From Grimontia sedimenti (GTDB lineage: Bacteria; Pseudomonadota; Gammaproteobacteria; Enterobacterales; Vibrionaceae), in assembly GCF_011045095.1 (NCBI RefSeq), contig NZ_JAALDL010000001.1:372001-436000 (forward strand): a DNA stretch of 64,000 nucleotides, written 5' to 3'. Positions 18,404 through 28,298 of the stretch are shown here, one piece after another (the first letter of the stretch is position 1; the number at the start of each line of letters is the position of its first letter). A program made the position numbers and the translations under genes. The notes beneath the pieces are model-generated. The model saw only the letters and a program-made list of their open reading frames with translations, had not been told where the DNA came from and did no database searches.

Positions 18404-18502
18404 ATGGTGGAAAAACGTGATTGGATGGATTTCGGACTTATCGCTTTCTGGATTGCAGCCTGGGCATCACTGGTTTACTTCGTGCCTGCGGCAGGTCTTT
18501 AA
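18404..18502 (+). CDS. 32-residue single-pass membrane protein
   Basis: ATG with a very strong ribosome site (taagggggaa) eight bases upstream. The peptide has a charged N-terminus (MVEKRDWMDF) and a hydrophobic helix (GLIAFWIAAWASLVYFVPAA) ending two residues before the stop, with four tryptophans or aromatic residues at the interface. This is typical of small inner-membrane peptides that modulate larger complexes. No family name can be given. It stands alone in a 450-base gap between the nucleotidase and the BASS-like transporter. Confidence 0.7.
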   Translation: MVEKRDWMDFGLIAFWIAAWASLVYFVPAAGL

Positions 18503-18616
18503 GCGAAAGATAAGCAAACTTGACTGAATCAGGGCCCATTCAGGCGATAACATTAAAACAAATCCAGTGGCAGGTACGGCGTGTTACTTGGGTAATGCTC
18601 ACGCTTCAGTATGAAT

Positions 18617-19624
18617 CTATGCTTTAGCGGTTCTCTTCCCGTCTCTCTTCAAAAATAGTTTCACCAGTATCGGCTGCACATAGATAGGAAGTTGCAGCGC
18701 TCCAATCAACGGCAAATACAAAGGCCCTAAGAAACTACCCGCAACAGAGTAGGTGAGTAATACATTTCTGTTCCCTGATGTGATTGCCGCCACGTATGCC
18801 TCTGATCTGCCTTTATGCCAATAGATTGCTAGACCGATCATGAAAAACAAAACGCAAATTGCCACTGCAATAAACAGCATGTTGATGGCAAAAGATCTGT
18901 CGCTATCCCATAACCAACGATATTGACCGGTTAGGCCAAAAGGAAAGCTAAAAACCAGAATGATGGTAAATTGTGCCAGCTTTCCATGAATACGCGTTAA
19001 ACGTTCTTCGGGTATTGATTGGTGAACCAAGTAGGAGAACAACATTGGACCAAAAATGAATATGACGAGCCTGATGCAATAATCTTGAAGATCGAGGGAG
19101 AATTCATCCGCACTGAAGAGGGCCAGATTGATATAAAGTGCAACGGGCATCATTAGTGTGCTGGTAATGGTAAAAGCCATCGCTTTTAAGGGCTCAAACC
19201 CAACCGAACGCACGATGGCGGGGGTCGCAAACAGGGTGCCTGTCGCACAAACGGCGGTGGCAGCCATCATGAGCTCGGTGCTTGCTCCAAACACGGTGCC
19301 TATAGCGGTGACCGTCAGTGTCGTGACGCCACTATGAACCAGCGCGTAAAGCCATGCCTCTTTGTCAGCTACCGATTTGACGAGTGCACGCTGGTCAATA
19401 CCCATCAAGGTAAACAGCATGAGAGTAAATAATACATAGGGAAGGTATGGTAGAGCAGATTCAGAAAGTTCTGGCAATGCAAAACCTGCAAAGGCGGCAG
19501 CGATAAGAAGAACAGAGGAATGTTTACTTAGGAATACAAGCAAGGTGGTCTCGTCATGTTTGTTAAAATCAGATGTTAACAAACTGAAATGAAATTGATA
19601 AATAACTATTAATAATGCATGCAT
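18617..19624 (-). CDS. Bile acid:sodium symporter (BASS)-like membrane transporter
   Basis: Up to 335 residues with nine or ten hydrophobic helices. The pattern 'MLFTLMGIDQRALVK', the crossing-region 'VCATGTLFATPAIVRSVGFEP' and 'AAITSGNRNVLLTYSVAG' correspond to the two broken-helix motifs of the BASS/ArsB-like superfamily. Probably a Na+-coupled carrier of organic anions; substrate unknown. The true start is uncertain: the first 27 residues include a charged stretch (SDFNKHDETT) before the first family helix, and a TTG at 19543 could be the start, though neither has a strong ribosome site. Monocistronic, reading toward the 32-residue gene. Confidence 0.75.
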   Translation of the reverse strand: MHALLIVIYQFHFSLLTSDFNKHDETTLLVFLSKHSSVLLIAAAFAGFALPELSESALPYLPYVLFTLMLFTLMGIDQRALVKSVADKEAWLYALVHSGVTTLTVTAIGTVFGASTELMMAATAVCATGTLFATPAIVRSVGFEPLKAMAFTITSTLMMPVALYINLALFSADEFSLDLQDYCIRLVIFIFGPMLFSYLVHQSIPEERLTRIHGKLAQFTIILVFSFPFGLTGQYRWLWDSDRSFAINMLFIAVAICVLFFMIGLAIYWHKGRSEAYVAAITSGNRNVLLTYSVAGSFLGPLYLPLIGALQLPIYVQPILVKLFLKRDGKRTAKA

Positions 19625-19801
19625 CTACTCTATGTGTTTGTTCTAAATCAAATTGGTGCCCGATTTTGCTCGTTGTATGGTGACCGAATTATCATTTCGA
19701 ATAAGAAAAACTAATCGATAAGAGCAATTTAAGTCATTTTATCTGCTATGAGCAAATGATTAGAATTTACTCAGTAAAGACAATCACATAGTGAGGCGGT
19801 T

Positions 19802-19993
19802 ATGACACAGGCAGTTAACTTCGCTCCAGCAGTTGCTTCTGTAGAAAAAGTGCAGAAAAACTATGCGGTTTCTTTCAAAGGATTGATTGCCCATGCGATG
19901 GACGTAGTGCGCAAACGTGATCTGAATAAAGCAGTTCGTTCAACGAATGAACTTCCAGAGCACATCAAGCGCGATATCGGGCTGATCCGCTAA
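19802..19993 (+). CDS. Small DUF1127-like protein
   Basis: 63 residues, with ribosome site gaggcgg before the ATG. The C-terminus (NELPEHIKRDIGLIR) matches the end of the DUF1127 motif 'L-x-D-(H/I)-x-x-RDIGL'. DUF1127 proteins are small arginine-rich peptides, some involved in RNA metabolism and phosphate/carbon control in alphaproteobacteria. The N-terminal half is Ala/Val rich and not informative. A terminator follows, so it is a one-gene unit. Confidence 0.75.
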   Translation: MTQAVNFAPAVASVEKVQKNYAVSFKGLIAHAMDVVRKRDLNKAVRSTNELPEHIKRDIGLIR

Positions 19994-20020
19994 TAGTACA
20001 ATTCGATATACGAAAAGAAG

Positions 20021-20054
20021 AAAAGCGTTGGCTATGAGGTCAGCGCTTTTTTAT
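20021..20054 (+). terminator. Terminator after the DUF1127-like gene
   Basis: Stem aaaagcg / cgctttt around a long loop (20021-20027 with 20044-20050) and T-rich tail. Confidence 0.75.
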
Positions 20055-20178
20055 TTTCTTCACCTCAACAATTTATCGTGCTCCTACCTCAATTTTCCCC
20101 ATTTGTGTACTGGACAAAAACTGGGCGTTTCGTCACTATGATTTACTGATTTGATTCAAATATTGAGAGTGATTTAAC

Positions 20179-20451
20179 GTGGGACTTTTTGACTGGTTAT
20201 TCAGTAGTAAAGAAAAACCAACGAAAGAAACTGAGGTAACCGAATACAAAGGTTATTTGATTTATCCAGAAGCGAAATCAGAAGGTGGCCAATATCGAAT
20301 TAGTGGGCGCATTTGCAAAGAAATCGATGGTGAGTTGAAAACTCACAGCTTCATTCGCTCAGACCTTCTGCCTTCTGAAGAAGGGGCGAATGAACTGATG
20401 CTCAAGAAGTCTCAATTATTTATCGATCAAATGGGCGAAAGAATGTTTTGA
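20179..20451 (+). CDS. HlyU family (PF10115-type) small protein
   Basis: 90 residues starting at GTG. The sequence pattern (MGLFDWLFSS, EYKGYLIYPEAKSEGGQYRI, SFIRSDLLPSEEGANELML, FIDQMGERMF) is that of the small 'HlyU' family found across proteobacteria. Despite the name this is not the ArsR-type HlyU regulator of Vibrio cholerae: no winged helix is present and the fold looks like a short antiparallel sheet plus helix. Actual function is not established. It precedes pntA by 362 bases, which contain their own sequence features, so it is likely transcribed separately. Confidence 0.82.
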   Translation: MGLFDWLFSSKEKPTKETEVTEYKGYLIYPEAKSEGGQYRISGRICKEIDGELKTHSFIRSDLLPSEEGANELMLKKSQLFIDQMGERMF

Positions 20452-20635
20452 TGGATGAATCCGGTTGCGTATTGCTTAGGGATTCATAAGACCTGACCGA
20501 GATCAAAGCAAAAACATTGGATTTCGGTCAAAAAGTACACCAGCGGTTCGTAAGGATACGGAACGTCGCAGAAATGTAGGTGAATGGAAAGTTAATAAGT
20601 ATTAAATCAGCAAGTTAGTTGTGATGCGTCAAATC

Positions 20636-20646
20636 AGGTCTGACCT
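20636..20646. promoter_or_regulatory. Possible FadR-like palindrome upstream of pntA
   Basis: AGGTCTGACCT, an 11-base palindrome, matches the core GGTCnGACC of the FadR operator. The flanks fit only partly. It lies 168 bases before the pntA start. The rest of the 362-base gap (20452-20813) shows no gene. Confidence 0.35.
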
Positions 20647-20813
20647 CTGGCCTTAACTAAATGGCGTTATTTTATTACTAAAAGTCATTAAAATTGCCTC
20701 GTTAGGGGCTTGCCAATCGATTATTTTAGTATTTTTCCTACAAAACTGTTGATTAAGCTTTTTCAGTTCGCTACAAACAGATTACTTACACTGCCAATAG
20801 TCAGGGACTAACT

Positions 20814-22366
20814 ATGCAAATTGGTGTTCCAAAAGAAATACTTGCGCATGAAACGCGAGTTGCTGCCACACCGAAAACGGTTGAGCAGTTATTAAAAATG
20901 GGCTTCGAAGTTGTTGTCGAAAAGGATGCTGGTCAACTGGCGAGTTTTGACAATGCTGCTTTCGAGCAGGCCGGAGCGAAAATCGTTGATGCCGACGCTG
21001 TTTGGCAATCTGACATTATCTTCAAAGTTAACGCACCGCACAAAGACGACGCGGCTGGGATTAACGAAATTGATCTGATCAAAGAGGGCGCAACGCTCAT
21101 TAGCTTTATCTGGCCAGCCCAGAATGAAGCCTTGATGCACGATCTATCCTCCAAAAAATCAATGTTATGGCGATGGATTCTGTGCCGCGCATTTCTCGTG
21201 CACAAGCGCTGGACGCATTGAGTTCTATGGCAAACATTGCCGGTTATCGAGCAGTGGTTGAAGCCGCCCACGAATTTGGTCGCTTTTTCACAGGCCAAAT
21301 CACTGCAGCAGGTAAAGTGCCACCAGCAAAAGTATTTGTGGCTGGTGCTGGCGTTGCTGGTCTGGCAGCCATCGGTGCCGCGGGTAGCCTTGGTGCAATT
21401 GTTCGCGCGTTCGACGTTCGTCCTGAAGTAAAAGAGCAGGTTGAAAGTATGGGCGCTGAGTTCCTGCAAGTCGATTTTCAGGAACAAGCGGGCAGTGGCG
21501 ATGGCTACGCGAAAGAAATGTCTGATGACTTCAATAAAAAAGCTGCTGAGCTATACGCTGAGCAAGCCAAAGACGTTGATATCATCATTACTACCGCTTT
21601 GATCCCGGGCCGTCCGGCACCAAAACTGGTGACTAAAGAGATGGTCGATTCGATGAAAGCGGGTAGCGTCATTGTTGACCTCGCTGCAGCGAACGGCGGT
21701 AACTGCGAATATACAGAAGCAGACAAAGTGGTTGTAACAGATAACGGCGTTAAAGTTATTGGTTACACCGACATGGTTGGTCGTCTGCCAACCCAATCGT
21801 CACAGCTTTACGGTACCAACCTGGTTAACCTGATGAAGCTGCTTTGCAAAGAAAAAGACGGCAACATCGATATCGACTTTGAAGATGTGGTTCTGCGTGG
21901 CGTGACTGTCGTAAAAGACGGCGAAATTACCTGGCCTGCGCCACCAATTCAAGTGTCTGCTCAACCTCAAGCGAAAGCAGAACCGATTGCTCCTAAAGAA
22001 GAGAAAGTCGAAGAACCAACTTCACCAGTGAAGAAAATTGCAGCACTGGCTGTGGGACTTGGTGCATTTGGTTGGGTGGCTTCGGTTGCACCGCCAGCGT
22101 TCCTTTCACACTTCACCGTATTTGTATTGGCTTGTGTGGTCGGTTACTACGTGGTTTGGAATGTGACACATGCTCTGCATACTCCGCTGATGTCTGTAAC
22201 GAACGCCATTTCCGGCATTATCGTTGTGGGCGCGCTACTCCAAATAGGTCAAGGCAACGGTGTGGTTTCTTTCCTCGCCTTTATCGCCGTTCTCATTGCA
22301 AGCATCAATATCTTTGGCGGCTTCACAGTCACCAAGCGTATGCTTGAAATGTTCCGTAAAGATTAA
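20814..22366 (+). pseudogene. pntA: NAD(P) transhydrogenase subunit alpha, frameshifted
   Basis: The first 115 residues (MQIGVPKEILAHETRVAATP) are the start of the NAD(H)-binding domain; the frame is then lost at the A6 run 21153-21158 and stops at 21219-21221. The remainder, in the -1 frame from about 21160 to 22366, gives the rest of PntA: '[20 protein letters not shown]', Rossmann motif [11 protein letters not shown], '[18 protein letters not shown]', a proline-rich linker and four C-terminal transmembrane segments. Restoring one A yields a continuous protein of 517 residues (E. coli 510). With PntB it makes NADPH from NADH using proton-motive force. pntB follows 15 bases on and is intact, which argues that the break is recent or an artefact. 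Confidence 0.93.
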
Positions 22367-22381
22367 TAGGAGTAGCAAAGA

Positions 22382-23767
22382 ATGTCTGCAGGACTAGCAC
22401 AAGCAGCCTATATCGTTGCTGCACTGTTTTTCATCCTGAGCCTTGCTGGCCTATCAAAACAAACGTCAGCAAGATCAGGTAACTACTTTGGTATCGCTGG
22501 TATGAGCATCGCGCTCATCGCGACCATCTTTGGCCCCTATGCTGAAGGTCTTTCTTGGATCTTTATCGCTATGGTCATTGGTGCTGCTATCGGTATCTAC
22601 TACGCAAAACGCGTAGAAATGACGGAAATGCCAGAACTGGTTGCGATCCTACACAGCTTTGTAGGTATGGCAGCTGTTTTGGTGGGTTACAACAGTTACT
22701 TAGAGCCACCAGCATACGCTGGCGAATTTGCGCACACAGAACACGTTATTCACATGGTGGAAGTGTTCTTGGGAGTGTTCATTGGCGCGGTCACTTTCAC
22801 GGGTTCGATTGTCGCGTTTGGTAAGCTACGCGGAATCATTTCGTCTTCTCCTTTGAACTTGCCACACAAGCACAAGATGAACCTGGCGGCAGTTGTGATC
22901 TCAACGTTGCTGATGGTTTACTTCGTGAAAGCTGATGGCAGCATGTTTGCGCTGCTTGTGATGACGCTGATTGCTTTTGCATTTGGTTACCACCTTGTGG
23001 CATCAATCGGTGGTGCGGATATGCCGGTTGTCGTTTCAATGCTGAACTCATACTCAGGTTGGGCAGCGGCGGCGGCAGGTTTCATGCTGGCAAACGATCT
23101 TTTGATCGTTACCGGTGCACTGGTAGGTTCGTCGGGTGCGATTCTTTCTTACATCATGTGTAAAGCCATGAACCGTTCTTTTGTCAGCGTTATTGCTGGT
23201 GGTTTCGGTCAGGAAGTCTCTGTGTCGTCGGATGTTGAATACGGAGAGCACCGCGAAGTGTCTGCGGACGAAGTTGCGGAAATGCTGAAAGACTCTCGTT
23301 CTGTGATCATCACTCCTGGATACGGTATGGCTGTTGCTCAGGCACAGTACCCAGTGCACGAAATCACTGAAAAGCTTCGTGCCAAAGGTGTTGACGTTCG
23401 CTTTGGTATTCACCCTGTTGCAGGTCGTTTGCCTGGCCATATGAACGTACTGCTCGCGGAAGCAAAAGTACCGTATGATATCGTTCTGGAAATGGACGAA
23501 ATCAACGAAGACTTCCCAGAAACAGATACGGTTCTGGTTATCGGTGCGAACGACACGGTTAACCCGGCAGCAATGGAAGATCCAAACAGCCCAATCGCTG
23601 GCATGCCAGTTCTTGAAGTGTGGAATGCGAAAAACGTTATCGTATTCAAACGTTCAATGAACACAGGTTACGCTGGTGTTCAAAACCCGCTGTTCTTCAA
23701 AGAGAACACGGCAATGCTATTCGGTGACGCTAAAGAGAGTGTGGACGCTATTTCGAAAGCGATCTAA
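22382..23767 (+). CDS. pntB: NAD(P) transhydrogenase subunit beta
   Basis: 461 residues. Nine or so transmembrane helices form the N-terminal proton channel (to about 260), followed by the NADP(H)-binding domain with '[19 protein letters not shown]', '[20 protein letters not shown]' and '[12 protein letters not shown]', all typical of PntB. Length equals the family norm (462). Co-transcribed with pntA (15-base gap, ribosome site aggag). A strong terminator follows. Confidence 0.97.
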   Translation: MSAGLAQAAYIVAALFFILSLAGLSKQTSARSGNYFGIAGMSIALIATIFGPYAEGLSWIFIAMVIGAAIGIYYAKRVEMTEMPELVAILHSFVGMAAVLVGYNSYLEPPAYAGEFAHTEHVIHMVEVFLGVFIGAVTFTGSIVAFGKLRGIISSSPLNLPHKHKMNLAAVVISTLLMVYFVKADGSMFALLVMTLIAFAFGYHLVASIGGADMPVVVSMLNSYSGWAAAAAGFMLANDLLIVTGALVGSSGAILSYIMCKAMNRSFVSVIAGGFGQEVSVSSDVEYGEHREVSADEVAEMLKDSRSVIITPGYGMAVAQAQYPVHEITEKLRAKGVDVRFGIHPVAGRLPGHMNVLLAEAKVPYDIVLEMDEINEDFPETDTVLVIGANDTVNPAAMEDPNSPIAGMPVLEVWNAKNVIVFKRSMNTGYAGVQNPLFFKENTAMLFGDAKESVDAISKAI

Positions 23768-23787
23768 CCGCATACTCTTAATGAATC

Positions 23788-23813
23788 AGGCCAGCATCTT
23801 GCTGGCCTTTTTT
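23788..23813 (+). terminator. Terminator of pntAB
   Basis: Stem aggccagc / gctggcct, five-base loop, six T. Confidence 0.92.
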
Positions 23814-23902
23814 GTGCGAGAAAACAGCAATTAGCGCGACTTCTTGCATAGACTCTTACAAACTACTGACATTGTGAAATATTTTGGTGGTAACCTCATG
23901 CC

Positions 23903-25345
23903 ATGCAAAAGTTTCTGATTGTTTTTCTTACCTTGCTTAGCTCACACGCTTGGGCAAATGTGTCGTTCCCTGAACAGCTCAGTGCGTTCAGGCTTTCGCT
24001 ATTGGCTGAACGTCCGATCGCTACTTATGCATTAAATGCTATCCACAGTGAATACCCAAAAGCGCTGCTTGTCCCTGATAGCTTGCTGCCTCAATCAGCC
24101 AACTATCCGCTTAAAGATCTCAAACGTCTTTATCAATCCTCCGAGAAATGCAAAGGGCCTTGGCCTGTGAGCCCTCTGGTCACCGATCCATTAGTGTTTA
24201 CCCGAGCGATGTGTTTCAACACTCAACTTCCATCAGTATGGTTCTCCCGTTCTAATCTCATTCATCCGGGGGGAGGAAGTTACGCGGCTAAGTACGTTGA
24301 GAAATTCCCGGACCGCCGCGATGAGTTACTTCGCTTTTTCCACATCAAAGAACGGTTGTTATCACCACCTGAAACCTTGCTTGGCCGTTTGCAGCGCATG
24401 CCAGAAAACGGCATCAATGCGCTGAATGGCGGGGCAGAGTCCATTCTTTCCGGCGATGATTTGTGGCTTAGGGAAGGTAGCCAATACAAGGTTTATAGCT
24501 CGGACATATGGTTACCTCTGCTTGAAAAACAACACCTGCTTGCCTCTTCGATTGACGACAATGGGTTCTGTTTGTCCCGCATTGGCAATGTCTGTTGGAA
24601 TCAGAAGCAAGCGCCCTCATATTGGTCACAGCTGGTAGTGATCCTTGCTGTCATCAACTTGCTTTGGATTGCTGGCTGGGTGTTTAACCGCTGGACGGTC
24701 AAAAGACGCCTGATGCAAGAAAGAATGCTGGTACTTCAAATCCTGACACATGAACTGCGTACGCCTATCGCGAGTCTGGGGATGACGGTAGAAGGTTTCC
24801 GCAGAAAATTCGACAGTCTGCCAGAGCCTCTTTATGATGAGTTTCGTCGCCTATGTGAAGATTCCATGCGACTGAAACAATTAGCAGAAGCAAGTAAAGA
24901 TTACCTGCAGTCAAACCAGCAACAACTTGTCAGAGAAAGCATTCCTTCCTTGGAAGATTGGCTTGGTTACCTCTGTGAAGAACGTCAGGTAGAATTGCAG
25001 GTCAAAGAAGATGGACCGATAGCGGTCAACATATACTGGTTGACGACATCGCTCGACAACCTTATAAGCAATGCCAAAAAATACGGGAAAACGCCCGTCG
25101 TGGTGTTTGCCGAAATTAATAACGGTCAGCTCGCTATCCGGGTGCAGGATCAGGGAAGATTGACCGCAAAAGACTGGAAAACAATTCGAAAACCTTTTGT
25201 CAGTGAAAAAGGCCTGGGGCTTGGTCTGACAATTGTTGAAGCAATGATAGAAAGGATGGGGGGCAGACTGACATTGTCTGGGCCGCCAACCACATTTACT
25301 TTGGAGATACCTTGTGACCCAACAAACGACTCTGTTGCTGGTTGA
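23903..25345 (+). CDS. vxrA: Sensor histidine kinase VxrA/WigK (DUF3404 sensor domain)
   Basis: 480 residues: N-terminal signal or first helix (1-18), a periplasmic domain of about 220 residues of the DUF3404 type with several cysteines (C75, C111, C220s), a second helix (about 243-263, VVILAVINLLWIAGWVF), then the kinase core. H-box LTHELRTPIASLG places the phosphorylated histidine at H283; N-box DNLISNAKKYG and G-box EKGLGLGLTIVEAM follow. In Vibrio cholerae this kinase and its regulator respond to cell-wall damage and control wall synthesis and type VI secretion. The stop codon lies 32 bases inside the response regulator gene. Confidence 0.9.
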   Translation: MQKFLIVFLTLLSSHAWANVSFPEQLSAFRLSLLAERPIATYALNAIHSEYPKALLVPDSLLPQSANYPLKDLKRLYQSSEKCKGPWPVSPLVTDPLVFTRAMCFNTQLPSVWFSRSNLIHPGGGSYAAKYVEKFPDRRDELLRFFHIKERLLSPPETLLGRLQRMPENGINALNGGAESILSGDDLWLREGSQYKVYSSDIWLPLLEKQHLLASSIDDNGFCLSRIGNVCWNQKQAPSYWSQLVVILAVINLLWIAGWVFNRWTVKRRLMQERMLVLQILTHELRTPIASLGMTVEGFRRKFDSLPEPLYDEFRRLCEDSMRLKQLAEASKDYLQSNQQQLVRESIPSLEDWLGYLCEERQVELQVKEDGPIAVNIYWLTTSLDNLISNAKKYGKTPVVVFAEINNGQLAIRVQDQGRLTAKDWKTIRKPFVSEKGLGLGLTIVEAMIERMGGRLTLSGPPTTFTLEIPCDPTNDSVAG

Positions 25346-25985
25346 GGATGATGCTAACCTGGCGGATGGTCTTCTTGCCAGTTTGGAACAAAACGGATAC
25401 AAATGCTTGTACGCAGATTGTGCAAGTAAAGTTGAAGCGCTTTGGGCGCAGGCTGATCTTGTAGTTTTGGATCGTCAACTACCGGAAGGCGATTCTATGG
25501 AATGGCTACCGGCATGGAAAAAAATTAAAGATGTACCGATCATTATGCTGACAGCGATGGTGTCGGTTCGTGACCGCGTTGGTGGCTTAGACTCAGGCGC
25601 GACTGACTACATGACTAAACCTTTTGCAGAAGCAGAACTGCTGGCACGAATTCGAGTACATCTTCGCCGTCCTGTTACTGAAGGGGAAAGTGTCGCTGAT
25701 GACATTGCGGTCGGTAAGCTGAGAATTAATCTCTCTACGCGCTCAGTTATTTGCTCTGAAAGTGAAGTTATCCTGACCCGTACTGAATTCGATTTGCTGG
25801 CTTTTCTGGCAAAAAATGCAGGCCGAGTATTCACCCGTGATGAGCTGCTGGATCAGGTTTGGGGTTATAACCATTACCCAACGACTCGTACGGTTGATAC
25901 TCACGTGCTGCAGCTTCGCCAAAAGCTGCCCGAGGTAGAGATCGAAACACTGCGTGGTGTTGGTTATCGGATGAAAATGCACTGA
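25314..25985 (+). CDS. vxrB: Response regulator VxrB/WigR (OmpR family)
   Basis: 223 residues from a GTG that overlaps the kinase gene by 32 bases. The receiver domain has the acidic pocket (EDD), phospho-acceptor D53 (VVLDRQLP) and K102 (MTKPFA); a linker leads to an OmpR/PhoB winged helix ('LTRTEFDLLAFLAKNAGRVF', 'TVDTHVLQLRQKL'). Paired with the DUF3404 kinase, it is the VxrB orthologue by context. The stop TGA shares a base with the ATG of the next gene. Confidence 0.92.
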   Translation: MTQQTTLLLVEDDANLADGLLASLEQNGYKCLYADCASKVEALWAQADLVVLDRQLPEGDSMEWLPAWKKIKDVPIIMLTAMVSVRDRVGGLDSGATDYMTKPFAEAELLARIRVHLRRPVTEGESVADDIAVGKLRINLSTRSVICSESEVILTRTEFDLLAFLAKNAGRVFTRDELLDQVWGYNHYPTTRTVDTHVLQLRQKLPEVEIETLRGVGYRMKMH

Positions 25986-26869
25986 TGAAGCAGGCGGTAT
26001 CTCTTTTTCTATTTCTGATGCTTCCGTTTGGAAGCTCTGCTGCGTGGTTCAGTGGTTCAGACGCGCTGACGTCTGCCCACCAACGCTTGCTTGAAGGGAA
26101 TACCGCCCAAAGCTTTGAAGCCATGATTGAAGCTTGGCAACAGGAAAAAACGGATACAGAACAAAGGCACCTGACTGAGTTACTGTCTCTTGCTATCAGT
26201 GAGGATTGCGGCAGAAGTTTAAGTACTTTGTCATTACCGAAATGGCTTCAAGCGGTTGTCATTCGTCGTGAAACGGTGCAGACACCGAACAGGGTCTACT
26301 ATCAGTTTTCTATCTATGGCTCGTCAGATTCTGGCGTCGCTAACGTCACCTTTTCGGAGTGGCCAGATACTAAACTGGTGGTCTCGAATTTAACCCCGGA
26401 CAACGCGAACCGTTTCAAACTGGATATAGAAGGGCTCTCTGGTGCTGTTCATGCTGGTCTTTATAAGCTTGAACTCACTTCAACCGAAGGTGAGAGCTGG
26501 TCTTCCTGGGTGCTGGTGTCACAGCCTGAGCCCATTCAGAAAATCAGTTGGAAAGACAGTCGCAGCTGGCGTATCGCACCGCCGACAGACTTAAAAAGCA
26601 CCTGTCCGAGACCTTTCTTGTCGATGAATCTCTATCAAACCGACGTGGGGCAGGATGCACCTATATGGTCTGATGAAAAGGACAAAAACCTTCCTACCTC
26701 ATTGCCAGTGATTGATGTCCCGAACGGACAATATTGGTTCTCTGTCGCACTGATAGAAAGGCGGTGGCAGGGTGCAATTTTGTTCGAAGATGTTCAAAGA
26801 ATCGCCAGATTTATTGATTTGCCTGATATCGATCTCAGAGAACTTTCTTTAAAACCCAATCAAGAATAG
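25985..26869 (+). CDS. vxrC: VxrC-like DUF2861 family secreted protein
   Basis: 294 residues with signal peptide (MKQAVSLFLFLMLPFGSSAA). The N-terminal helical part (HQRLLEGNTAQSFEAMIEAW) and the following beta-rich domain with C-terminal strands (GQYWFSVALIERRWQGAILF) fit the DUF2861 proteins encoded behind vxrAB in vibrios. Function is unknown; it is presumably a periplasmic partner of the sensor. Its start overlaps the vxrB stop (TGATG), so it belongs to the same operon. In V. cholerae two more genes (vxrD, vxrE) follow; here the next gene is a TraF-like protein after a 200-base gap. Confidence 0.82.
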   Translation: MKQAVSLFLFLMLPFGSSAAWFSGSDALTSAHQRLLEGNTAQSFEAMIEAWQQEKTDTEQRHLTELLSLAISEDCGRSLSTLSLPKWLQAVVIRRETVQTPNRVYYQFSIYGSSDSGVANVTFSEWPDTKLVVSNLTPDNANRFKLDIEGLSGAVHAGLYKLELTSTEGESWSSWVLVSQPEPIQKISWKDSRSWRIAPPTDLKSTCPRPFLSMNLYQTDVGQDAPIWSDEKDKNLPTSLPVIDVPNGQYWFSVALIERRWQGAILFEDVQRIARFIDLPDIDLRELSLKPNQE

Positions 26870-27068
26870 GTTTCTTAACTTTATTTCTTTGATCTTCTAT
26901 CAATAAAACAACACACAGTTTTGAGTGTTGTCACACCTTCAAGAATTGTCTCTTTATTGCTATTTGGCTTCTACTACGATTTGTAGAGAAAGTAGACACA
27001 ATGCCGTTTTTGAGTAGACATGCTCACCGTGTCTCCCGCCTTTGAACCATTGAGATGGAATTCTTGCC

Positions 27069-28243
27069 ATGAAAAAGAGCTTACTTGCACTCAGCATTGC
27101 GCTGACTTCCTTGCCTGCGCTGTCTGCTAACTACAGTATTGATACCCGAATTGATGCAATGGGTGGTGCTGGTACGGCCGCCGCGGATTATCTTTCTGCT
27201 GGCTTTCATAACCCTGCGCTCGTTGCGATGGATCCAGATAGCGCATTCGGTGTGCTTTTCCCCGTTATTGGTATTCAGGTCCGCGACCCTGATGAACTGG
27301 TCGACGCCATGGAAGATTTTGGGGATGTTTATGACACTTTTACCAGCGACCCTACGAACACGAGTAACCGAGATAATGCTGCGAATGCATTGAGCAACCT
27401 CAACAATAAACTGGCTTACCTCAGCGGCGGAATTGGCGGGGCCGTTGCGGTTCCAACTTCCACGATTTCGGGCAACTTCTTTGTCAAGGGTTATACGGAA
27501 GCCATTGTCATGCCTGAGGTCTCACAGGCTGATATTGATGCCATTAGTGGAACGACAGGCCCTGGCAATGTTCCTTCCTCGTTAACGTCGAAAGGTCGCG
27601 TTCTAGCATTCGGTGTTGTTGATGTGGGTTTGGCACTCGCAGGAAACCTCGAACTCGCGGGACAGCGTATTGCGGTAGGTGTAACGCCAAAATCACAGCA
27701 GTACTACACCTATCACTACGAAGTCGACATCAACAGCTTTGAAGGCGATGACTGGGATTCAGATGCTAACCGTACCGAAGAAAGTGCATTTAACGTAGAT
27801 ATAGGTGCAGCATGGCAAACAGGACCCTTCCGTGTTGGTTTTGCAGCAAAAACCTGATTTCACAGGAAATTAAAACCGTAAACTACACCCGTGACTACAC
27901 CTATCATATTGAGCCCCTCTATACTGTTGGCGGTGCTTTTGTAACAGATCTCTTTGTCGCTGCGATTGATGTGGATTTGAATGAACAGAAGCGCTTTTCT
28001 GCGTCAAGTGGGCCTGCGATTGTGGACAATACACAATTGGTACGCCTCGGTGCTGAGTTTAATGCGTTCGGTTGGGCTCAACTCAGAGCAGGGTACATCA
28101 ACGATTTGGAAGACACCTTGGATGGTACAGTAACGCTCGGTCTTGGCTTATCGCCATTCAATACCGTTCACTTTGATCTGGCTGCCCAGCTCATTGATAG
28201 CAATAGCTATGGCGGTTCTGCACAACTGGCATTTACCTTCTAA
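27069..28243 (+). pseudogene. TraF-like (PF13729-type) outer-membrane protein, frameshifted
   Basis: Signal peptide (MKKSLLALSIALTSLPALSA) followed by an OmpP1/FadL-like barrel pattern: 'MGGAGTAAADYLSAGFHNPA' near the N-terminus, many alternating strands, ending in phenylalanine (AQLAFTF). The first frame stops at 27855-27857, just after an A5 run (27848-27852); one added A restores AAKNLISQEIKTVNY and a continuous 391-residue protein ending at 28243. Chromosomal proteins of this kind are often annotated as conjugal transfer protein TraF, but no conjugation gene is near, so that name is not informative here. It follows vxrABC and may be part of that envelope-stress neighbourhood. Confidence 0.85.
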
Positions 28244-28298
28244 GGTAATTGGCAGTAGAATGTGCGACTTCTGAAACAGAGTGATTTCGAGGTCGACA

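Noticed and set aside
20179-20451. Virulence regulator HlyU (ArsR family)
   Set aside because: The protein belongs to the unrelated small family that shares the name; it lacks a winged helix.
23814-23902. CRP-like site near the vxrA start (ttgtgaaatattttggtgg)
   Set aside because: Only the left half-site matches; the right half lacks TCACA.
27069-28243. Conjugation locus suggested by the TraF-like gene
   Set aside because: No other transfer gene, relaxase or origin is nearby; chromosomal proteins of this family carry the name by similarity only.
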